DNA from: Mastigias papua
Lineage: Eukaryota > Cnidaria > Scyphozoa > Rhizostomeae > Mastigiidae
DNA: 64,000 nucleotides
NCBI GenBank assembly: GCA_964019165.1
Contig: OZ025271.1
Coordinates: 2,106,501 to 2,170,500 of the forward strand
Direction of reading: 5' to 3'
Below are positions 55,085 to 64,000 of the stretch, piece by piece. The number at the start of each line of letters is the position of its first letter. Position 1 is the first letter of the stretch. Made by a program: the position numbers and the translations under genes. The notes below the pieces were generated by a model that had not been told where the DNA came from, did not search any database, and was given only the letters and a program-made list of their open reading frames with translations.

Positions 55085-56380
55085 CCTTTGTACATTTTCC
55101 GAGAGATTGAAATTGACATTAGAAAAAATATTGAAATTGTAGACCACATGAACACTTCTTGTTTACGAGTGGGAATTGCTTTTATTTGTAGTGTATAACA
55201 AAGGCCCCCGTGTTATTAACTTACGGGAGTCCTCCGGTAAGTTACCTGTTGAAGAGTTGAAGAGACAATCCTGTCAAGGAATATTTTAGCAGAAAAATTT
55301 CAAATGCACAATGAAATCATAACAACTCAGCATAATTGCCTTTGAAAGTTATCTGTGTAGGACCAAAGGTGGATTGTTTGTTACAAAGTAAACAAAATTG
55401 TGTATCTATAGGTGTCCCTTGAAGGATATTTTTTGCTTAATGCCATCTCTTTTAGTCTCAGAAACACCTTTGTAAATGAAGTTTCCCAATAGATACTGAT
55501 AATAGTTAGTTTATGCAGCATAAAGTAGCGAGTTTTTACTTATTGCACACTCAAGAAGGGCTTTACATAGCTTGGTTTTATTGTTATGACTAGCATAATG
55601 AAAATACTAAAGGCTTCAATTCAACTATCTCGTCATTTCAACACGGGTACAGCTTTACACTTTATTTTTTATTACTATTATGACATGACAGACGAACTAA
55701 ATCATCACAAACTCCTACCAACTCAACTTATTGGAAAGAAGGTGGCATAATATAAATATAGAGTTTAGTTTGCAGGTAACCAACTCTAAATCTCCTTACT
55801 CTAGTAATAAAAGAAATTACTTGGACTTCCTGAGTGAATGATCTAACTGCAACTTGGTATTGGCCATGGCTAGGATAGTTAATTTGGAACCCATTAAGGT
55901 GGTAAATTAATAATTGACATCATATGTACTCTGACTCTGGAAAAGGAGCTTAACGCACAAAATGCACAATGAAAAGAAGGTAAGAAAATCTACAGAAGTA
56001 AAGTAGCATGTATGCACAATTTAGAATATTCGAAAACATGATGGAGCTGTATTCCACCTTGTATGCTCCTGTCCAGTGTTGGTACCATCACTATGCTTTG
56101 ACACGAAGCAAACCCAAATATCTAGAATCATATACCAAGAGGCACTGGGTGATGAGAAACCAACCTACAGCCCATGTTCAGTCACAAAAATCAACGACGT
56201 AGAGATGTGGTGGATGAGAAAATATATTTCACCCACATAGTAGAATATAATAAACCTGACATTGTAATTTGCAAATAAGGAAATTTGCTTTCCTGATTAG
56301 CAGAAATATCTTTGCCTTTAGATGCCAACCTCCATTCAGCATACAATGCGGAGGAAAGGAAATGCATGAACCTAATATCT
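55085..56380. other. non-coding, nothing recognised
   Basis: No open frames beyond 65 codons. A small inverted repeat CTTACGGGAG-TCCTCCGGTAAG lies at 55222-55244. Confidence 0.4.
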
Positions 56381-56384
56381 AGTA

Positions 56385-58367
56385 TTATTATTATCATTAT
56401 TATTATTATCAATTTATTTAAAGTAGGCCTACATATACATACAATATAATATATGCATATACAATAGCTACAAAATAAGAGCTAATTCAAGCCTACTATC
56501 TAAGAAAGTAAAATTAAAATATATAAAAGAACGTAATGAGATACAGAATAATTAGTTACAAATACATAGATTTACAGGTATTTACAATGTTTCCGATATT
56601 TACAATGCTTTCAACAACAAGTAGAAAATTCTTTAAACAGTCAGCTCAAGAACCCAACCTGAGCCACGAAAGATCTACATATTCTGCAGATGCATTCCTC
56701 TCCTTTCCAGAGTTTGATTCTGCTTTTAAAGCTTGAGAGGGTATTTCACTGCTTTATGCCATTTGGAAGTGCCTGCCATAATCTACACCCACGAAATGAT
56801 ATCGTATCCAAGCTATTGCACGTAGTGCGAACTTATGGTAGTTGTAGATTATCGCAGCTTCTTAACCCATATGGACTGTGTTTTTCAACAAAGATCTCCT
56901 TCATGAAGCTAGGATTGAGCTCCCATTTTGTTTTATAGATCTCCGTCACCAGCAACTGCAAGTTTCTTATGTGGATTGGGACCGCATTGTCTCTAAGTAA
57001 CATTGTATCAAAATCTGATGTCATATCTTTGTAGGTTATCCGTAATGCCCGTTCGTAAATACGATTAATTCTATTGTTCAGTGTTCTATCGCAGAACATC
57101 CAAACAAGAGGATAGTAGTTGAACTGGGGCAAAATAAATGCCTTCATAATTCGTTTCAGTTGATCAGTATCAAGAAAGTTAGAAATTCTTGAGAGTGCAA
57201 GTAGCTTTTGACTGGCCTTTTTGCAAATTGACTTTACTTGCTGTTTAAAGCATAAGTTATTGTCAAGAATCACTCCAAGCAACTTTTCTTCTGTACTCTC
57301 TTTTATCGTTATATTTCCGATATTTAATGTCACACCATTACTCTTGACCCCAAATACCATTAGATGGCATTGTCCCCATTCAACCTCTTACAATTGTTTG
57401 GAAACCATTCTGCAATTTTAAGGGCATCGCTCTCCAGTGTTTTCATAACACTTTCGATGTTGATATCGCAGGCATAGATCGTGGTGTCATCTGCATAGTT
57501 ACATATTTGAGCATCTTTTACAAACATGAAGAGATCATTGATGTAGATATTAAACAGAAGAGGCCCCAAGACTGAACCTTGTCGCACACCTATCATTGTT
57601 TCTCTCCATGCACTGAATGACCCATTTATCTTTACCCTCTGCTTCCTCTCACTGAGATAGCTATGAATCAACCGCAATGCACTTGGACTAAAACCATAAG
57701 CACTTAATATTGCAATCTGAAGTTCGTGACTTAGGCAATCAAAAGCCTTTGAAACATCCATGAGTAGTGCTCCAGCAAAACCTCCTTTATCTAAGGTTTT
57801 TTTACAAGTTTCTATGAGTCGTAAAAGTGCATGTTGAGTTCCATAGCCCTCTCGACATCCACACAGAAAAGGAGAAAGGAAGTTAAGGGCATGATATTTT
57901 ATTTGACTCTCTAAGACCCTTTTGTAAATTTTGGATACAGACGATAAAACCGTTACTGGTCTATAGTTCTTCTTGGTAGGAACGTCAAGACTTTTGAAAA
58001 GAGACGTGATCTCGCCAGCCTTCAACTCCTTTGGAAAGCAGCACTCTGACAAATTAGAATTGAAAATTCTCTAAAGGAGGACGGTAAAAATGTCTGCATT
58101 TTGTTTAAGAATCTTAGCAGGACTGCTGTTTAGGGGAGATGACTTTTTTGGATTCAGTTTTTGTATCTGTAATTCTATCTCATTGATAGTCACTGGCTTA
58201 AATTCAAATTGGTTCAGTTCACAGCATTCTCTGATCTTTCTAATGCTGGGATGATTTTCATATTTCTTGATAGCTTTTTCTACTGGATCCTTTATCCCAT
58301 TTGTTTCTGACAGTAGCGACCTGTAACAGCAGTACAAAGAATACAAGTTCTCCCTTGTAATAACCAC
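56385..58367 (-). pseudogene. CR1/L2-like LINE, RT to 3' tail
   Basis: The minus strand encodes the RT N-terminal extension (58367-58071), then after one stop the RT at 58052-57360 (KKNYRPVTVLSSVSKIYKRV, LLMDVSKAFDCLSH, IGVRQGSVLGPLLFNIYIND, CNYADDTTIYA with the catalytic motif intact). After a slip near 57365 comes the C-terminal domain 57360-56833 (LLGVILDNNLCFKQQVKSIC, LPQFNYYPLVWMFCDR, SPYGLRS). The endonuclease is missing, so the copy is 5' truncated at about 58370. The 3' end is at about 56385-56410, with AATAAATTGATAATAATAAT and further ATA repeats as tail. Only two frame breaks make this one of the younger LINE pieces here. Confidence 0.88.
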
Positions 58368-58479
58368 TGTCGGAGGACTTTGCTCAGTAGCAAAGCTCGG
58401 GAACAGAACCTAAGAAAGCTTGGCCATGAAGAAGCAAGAATACGTAAAGTAACTAACAGAATACAGAAAGCTTTCATAC

Positions 58480-59160
58480 TCGGAACTGTTAAAATTTGCG
58501 AAAACTTATTTAAGATGTGAATTCCTGAAGACAGCTTGTCACCGTTTCTCCGGCATTAAGAAACTCATAAAATACTTTGTTGCCCTGTGCACAGCCAGTA
58601 AAACGAAGAGACATATCGGTATTTGAACATAACAGTAGTACATCTATTTGCAATTTAAAGGCCTGGCATTCTCAAGTGAGAATGTCTGAATCAGCTCTCT
58701 AGAAGCTGACCAACAACTATTGTGCCCACTGTTAACGACGACTGTTCTGTGCAGATATAAACTTCTGAGTATTCACTACCATATGAGTTTGACTGTGTAA
58801 ATGTTGCTGACTTTTGTGTATTTAGAATTTTTGTTTTGTGATCAGGGATGCAGTTCGGTTTAAACAAAATGAAGAATTGCCTAATTTACATCTTATTATT
58901 TTGTTGAGGGGAGTAGGTCAGTGTAGCATCGCTGCATGAAACTCTTTTTGATCGTTCTTTGAGAAATGACGTTGAAATTCTCATTCATGACATGTGTCTT
59001 ACCATATATAAAGTAAAGTTGTCCAAATGGCTTGTTTTATAGTTCTTCTGTGTTCTCCTATTGAGACATACAAGGAATACAATTGTAGGGATACCTCTGA
59101 AGTCTCAAATTGGCTGTTGTATGAGAAGGAACGGGACATTAAAATTAAATCTAACCGAAT
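58480..59160. other. non-coding, nothing recognised
   Basis: No supported gene or repeat between the truncated LINE and the next foldback element. Confidence 0.4.
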
Positions 59161-59163
59161 ACT

Positions 59164-59559
59164 TGCGAATAAAGGGTATCTGTGATTCCAAGACTAGTGG
59201 ATGGAAGCAAGCAGTCAATATGACACTCCTTTTGCGGCCTTCAGTACATTTTTATACCATATACTTCTATACGTTTTCGCTGTAAGGTTAGTTACCCGAG
59301 CACGTGCCTCTAACTCACTGTATACCTGCTGTAATCAACAGGAGATCTTTTAATTTTTAATCCTAAGGTTAGAAAGATCTCCTGTTGATTCCAGCAGGTA
59401 TTCTGTGAGTTAGAGGCACATGCTCGGGGAACTAAGCTTACAACGAAACCGTAAAGAAGTATATGGTATAAAAATATACTGAAGGCCTCAAAAGGAGTAT
59501 CATACTGACTGCTTGCTTCCATCCACTAGTCTTGGAATAACAAATACCCTTTTTTCGCA
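59164..59559. mobile_element. foldback element, about 396 bp
   Basis: Two arms of about 187 bp (59164-59350 and 59371-59559) are nearly exact reverse complements. Examples are CCAAGACTAGTGGATGGAAG on the left with its complement at 59518-59537, and GAGCACGTGCCTCTAACTCA with its partner at 59408-59428. The loop is only about 20 bases. The outer ends are TGCGAA and TTCGCA. No coding capacity. Confidence 0.85.
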
Positions 59560-61485
59560 TAGTGCTTGATGACTAGACTAATTGCTAAACGCAGCATCTT
59601 TGAAACACATTAGATAAATGCCGCAGCCTGGTAGGGTGTTACTATTGCAATCCAAAGGTATACTAGAAATATATATCGAGAAGATAGTCGGCACTTTCTG
59701 TCTTTGATGAAAGGTAAGCAAATTACAAATGAAAGGATGTCAGCTGCTCTATTGTCTAAAATCAGACCTAGCCATGAAGGTATCCTCAAAGTCATGACTA
59801 CATATATACCTAAACATTAACAGACCTACAGGCCTGCACATGACATTGAATAAAGTGATAACCAAAGGGTATATATGTATTGAGTTGATTTGGAGCAGTG
59901 CCTGCACTTCATCCCATATACAATAGTCCATTCTTGAACCATGATTACACTTTGGTGCCTAACTGACCTTTCCCCTACCCCCACTAATTAACATTTAAAA
60001 GATTGAAAGATCTAAAAAATTTATAAATTTAAAGATTTAAAAGATTTTTAACATTCTCCTTCATTTGACATATATGCAGTCCTTCAAGCATGAAAGGTGT
60101 CTCACTGATAAATGCAGTTTATTTTGGAATAGTAAATCTATGAGCCAAAGTAATACAATTGAAAGTAATATAAGTGTTCCATGACTTTTGGCAATGATAG
60201 TGGATATATATGCTGGAGTATTTTGAAGTTTAAAATATTATTGCACAATGTTCTTTGTAAGGTGCTAAGCCTCGGGCCTACAATGTATTCTCTTAGAGAC
60301 ATTGTCTTATATTTATGTGTTCAAAATTTAAATGTTTTAAAATGATATATAAAATTCTTTTTCTAATACCTGGCAAAACGCCTTCGACTATTGCTCGGTA
60401 CCAACTCGACTTTTTGGCGGCTTCAACAATACTCTTTCCATCTTGTGCATATGCCTAGACATTGAATTTTCGAGCGTAAAGTTGGCTGTAAAATCAAACA
60501 ACTTGCCAAATGCTCCTGACATCACTCGAAAATATTTTAAACAATACACATGTTAATGGTTTACTCTTGACAATCTTGACTTTGATCAATCTTGACTCGG
60601 CAACTCTCGACAACGCTTGACATCATCAAATAAGGTATCCAAACGCTCTCGACATTTCAGTTGACACAACTGCAGAGTGCTATTGGCTAAAAAGTCGAGA
60701 GCGCTTGATAAGGGGTTTACATGTTTGACCTCGACAGGAACTGAATCCTACAAGAAATCTACAAGTTTGAATGAGGTAACTTTGATACAAAACTTTGGCA
60801 AATGAGAACTGCTATGAGCTGAAGCGTTTTTCATTAAAAGAATAAAACTATAAACATTTGGATATACAAGTATAATCCTGCAAGTCTGATTATATTGTAT
60901 GTTTTGATGGGGCATGCGAAAACAGGGTGTCTGGCTTTGAATTGGAGGATTGAAGGAAGAAGTAGCAACCTGAAAGAGATAGAGAAGAGTTTGAGAGGCA
61001 TTATAACAACAAGCCCATACGAGCAACTATGAATTGTTGAGCGCAGGGACCTAATCAACAAATAATGGAAAATTAAGCACTATTCAAAGAGAATGTAGAT
61101 TGAAATCATACTTTTTCAGATGTATAGACAAATGAAACCGTATAAGAGGCTTAAGGATTGCGTAGTTTACTTAACAAAAATGCAATAAATAAAATCATGA
61201 TGGACTCGACAATTTAAAGTCTTCCTGTGTATTTTCGTTCTGTAAGTTTAACATTATTCCAAGTAGAATTGGGCTCGATTTCATGCCCCTGGGCATCAGG
61301 GTTAAGTTTCCTCATCAACATACATACATATATTTGGCGCAGTTTGGATGCATATCCGTCAGCTGTTTGCCTAGGATTAACCTCTTAAATGCATGTAATG
61401 ATAGCATTGTTAACTTCCGAACCCCACTGAACGCAACCTCTTCACTATATACTAAGATGCCTAAATGCAAATGAGCTTTGCCATA
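59560..61485. other. no supported gene
   Basis: Open frames of 75 to 92 codons near 60748-61061 (minus) resemble nothing known. A short inverted repeat CGCTCTCGAC / GTCGAGAGCG lies at 60643 and 60699. Repeated AAAGATTTAAA-type runs occur near 60000-60050. Confidence 0.4.
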
Positions 61486-62354
61486 AATATCTACCACAGT
61501 ACACTTTAAATGAGATATATAAACTTTACATTCGACCGCATTTAGATTACGGTGATGTCATATATCACATCCCAGGCAATATCTGTGAGTATGGCCATAG
61601 AGTTGTTTCAACACATCAAATGGGAAAACTTGAATCCGTGCAGTATTCTGCTGCCCTAGCAGTGACATGGGCTTGGAAAGGAACTTCTCGTGATAAATTG
61701 TATGATGAGCTCGGATGGGAATCGTTACACTTTCAACGTTTGAGTAGACGTCTAATTCCCTTTTACAAAATAGTCAATAATTTGACTCCTGATTACAAAA
61801 GGTACCCAATTCCTAATCCACAGGAAGCCACGTGCGAGCTCCGTAGGCGTGCTGTAATAGGGCAAGTTTTTGCCATAACGAAAGGTTTTAAATCCAGTTT
61901 CTACTCAAACTGCCTGCTGGAATGGGATAGGCTCGATCAAGATATAAAACAATCCAACTCTATAACTATCTTTAAGAGAAGATTATTTTCCATAATCCGT
62001 CCACCTGCTAAATAAGTTTTTGGTATCCAGAACGCTGGGGGATTGTCTATCCTAACTCAATTACGTGTTGGCCTTAGCAGGCTAAATTTTCATAAGTTCA
62101 TGCACAATTTTAGTGACACTACGAACCCGCTGTGCCCAATAAATGATGGTGTCGAGGATAGGGAGCACTATTCCTTGCTCTGCCATATGTATGATGATAT
62201 AGGACATGATCTTATCAATGGTGTAAATGCAGTATTGTTGCCACATGGTATGGGAAATCTTTCAAATGATGAGTTAGCAAATATTCTCCTTTATGGTCAT
62301 GAAAGTCTTTCATTTGAAATGAATGCAAAGATTCTTAGTGCAACCTTGGAATAA
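61485..62354 (+). pseudogene. LINE ORF2 C-terminal fragment
   Basis: The plus strand is open from about 61488 (LPQYTLNEIYKLYIRPHLDY, GDVIYHIPG) through 61620-62015 (MGKLESVQYSAALAVTWAWK, DELGWESLHFQRLSRRLIPF, FKSSFYSNCLLEWDRLDQDI, FKRRLFSIIRPPAK). After a stop at about 62013 and a shift it continues at 62043-62354 (LTQLRVGLSRLNFHKFMHNF, CPINDGVEDREHY, LSNDELANILLYG). This is the post-RT region of a LINE subgroup common in cnidarians and some other invertebrates. The RT and endonuclease are absent, so it is a 5'-truncated copy. The Met at 61620 is internal. Confidence 0.8.
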
Positions 62355-62359
62355 ATTCA

Positions 62360-64000
62360 AGCCTCCCAACGGTTTGACTAGAGGTAAAATACTGTGAATG
62401 CCCCTCTCTTATTAATTAATCTAATTAGCTGTCGATACATTTTTGTATTTATTTTGTATGTAAATTTTAATTTATTTTCTAGTTTCTTATTTGCCTGTCT
62501 GCAAAACATGGTAGAACCCGCAATGGTGATTCATAACTTTAATTCGACATATCTGCACGTAACACCTTTTTACGTTTTAACTTCTACTAACCATTGCACA
62601 ATGCGTGTAACTACCATGCTATGCAGATAGGCTTACTTATTTATTTTTAGTTTTAGTTTACTAGTTATTCGTAATCGCCAAAGGGTTGCTATGTATTTCC
62701 TTGCTCCCTGTGGTGTAGTCCTCTATTTTGTTGTTTGTAAATTATATACGGATAAAGAAAAAATAAACTTGGGGCCATTCGGTCCCGCAGGGTCTGAATG
62801 CCAATATTACGTTTTGCTTTATCTTTAATACTTTTCTTCACTAAAATATTCCACTTTCTATCTGGCAATTTTCGACTTTTTGTGTAGTCTCTTGTTCTCC
62901 ATTGTTTTCATCCGCAACCATAACCTGCTCTCAGTACAACATGCAATCTCACTGATAGAAGATAACCTTGGAATTTGAGACAAATTTCGAACTTTCTTTT
63001 GCAGTTAAGCATCTGTTTTTATTGCAAAGAGATTGATTTATGCTTGCCTATAGCAACTGTGTTGATTATCAGCGTTTTCCTTCTCTTTCAAGCGATATAT
63101 TTCCATGTTTTCAGCGAGATTGAGATACTTTTGCTCGAGAGTGATATCTCCATGAAGAATTTCGGAGCCGTTTGATTCTCTCTGATAAATAATAGTGCTT
63201 TTGACCGTATGTTGTAATAAACCATGTAGAAGATAATTCATGTTGTATTTTGAGGTATATCATGGTGTATTTCGCTTCCTTTTTACGCTTTCTTGCCTGA
63301 CCTGGGATAACATTTGGGAAGCTTTCAGTTTGCGTTGTTATTGTTTGATGTGAAGGTCCAGTTTTATTTTGAGGAGAATAAAGTAAGTCGTGATAAAATA
63401 TCGATCAGTATGGTACTGAATTTTTTTGTGCTACTTCTATATCTTTTTACGTGTTTTTGTTGTATGAGGTTTTTCGTTGTGTTCTCTACTATAACTCTGA
63501 GGGGTTTGTAGGCCCCCTTATAGTTTAAGCAATGAAGGGACTACTCTTCACCTTCCATGTCAATTGTGATTACTCGGAAACTACATGAAACATTCGTTTA
63601 CAAGATGCACGAATATTTTGTACTTTACTTGCTAAGTTTATTGGGTTTTAGCCATATAGTGTGTTGGTATCCCTCAATCATTATTCTGGTGTAGTTTGTC
63701 AGGAGATATGCGAGGGGATTCCCAAGTTCATCTCACGACTACAACCTATAATGGTGCAGTAGTATCCAATGCCACACGATCTTCACATGATAGAATGCGA
63801 ATGAGATGAGATGAATTAGACGACTCAACTTGTGTCTTTCAATTTACCTACTGCACGAGTGCTCTGCAAAACAAATTTCATTAGTACCTGCTGTCCCATA
63901 AAACTCTTTATAACCATTCATCTTCTGCTACTTTACATTTATAGCACAAGATTCATAGTCAATAAGACTTTTGTATCAGTAGCTTAGAAGAACTCATAAA
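62360..64000. other. LINE 3' flank, then unassigned DNA
   Basis: The first few hundred bases may be the 3' untranslated region of the LINE fragment; GGATAAAGAAAAAATAAACT at about 62750 could be its tail. Beyond that there are no supported genes; open frames of about 65 codons appear random. Confidence 0.35.

Noticed and set aside
59061..59522. Open frames at the 59-kb foldback
   Set aside because: The same peptide appears from both arms because they are inverted copies; not genes.

Overview
This window looks like AT-rich, gene-poor nuclear DNA from an animal, most likely a marine invertebrate such as a cnidarian or lophotrochozoan. The taxon is inferred only from the mobile-element mix: Penelope-like elements, CR1/L2-like, RTE and Ingi-like LINEs, PIF/Harbinger and foldback elements. 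No bacterial-style operons, ribosome binding sites, rRNA or tRNA genes were seen. Host coding DNA is at most a few short candidate exons with GT/AG borders. Five of these (338-432, 17372-17408, 18197-18262, 24595-24624, 24845-24918) have mutually compatible splice phases on the + strand, but their product is unknown.

Layout. 1-7.8 kb: candidate exons, copies of an approximately 410-bp repeat family (called R here) that carries a hammerhead-like motif, and two or three Penelope-like (PLE) fragments. 7.9-12.1 kb: a + strand LINE 3' fragment, a SINE-like unit between ATC-repeat tracts, a long broken CR1-like LINE on the - strand, and another + strand LINE 3' end abutting it. 12.1-15.4 kb: two PLE ends converging on a 200-bp (TA)n tract; the minus-strand one is a nearly complete but decayed PLE. 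15.5-25.6 kb: decayed LINE pieces, a 2.7-kb decayed LINE, candidate exons, a tandemly duplicated exon cassette, a foldback element and a minisatellite. 25.6-35.4 kb: mostly unassigned, with a hAT-like MITE, a decayed LINE piece and a palindromic element. 35.45-38.59 kb: a full-length RTE retrotransposon with an 11-bp target duplication and an HDV-like ribozyme at its exact 5' end. 38.86-39.79 kb: a pogo-like non-autonomous transposon containing half of the 30-kb palindrome. 39.8-40.8 kb: more R copies. 44.2-45.8 kb: a dead PIF/Harbinger transposase. 48.6-55.1 kb: two copies of a LINE with an N-terminal 2A ribosome-skipping motif, an APE endonuclease, a reverse transcriptase (only in the second copy) and C-terminal zinc fingers, followed by (GAT)n tails and SINE-like units. 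56.4-58.4 kb and 61.5-62.4 kb: two more truncated LINEs.

The most interesting system is the 48.6-55.1 kb block. Its 2A motif, endonuclease, reverse transcriptase, C2H2 fingers and 5' HDV-like double pseudoknot match the organisation known for the trypanosome L1Tc/ingi elements, here in what looks like an animal genome. A 330-bp non-autonomous unit lies beside its (GAT)n tails and carries an HDV-type L3 motif near its own 5' end, reminiscent of the ingi/RIME and L1Tc/NARTc pairs. With the hammerhead-like motif in R and the RTE ribozyme, the window holds self-cleaving-RNA candidates in at least three unrelated retroelement families.
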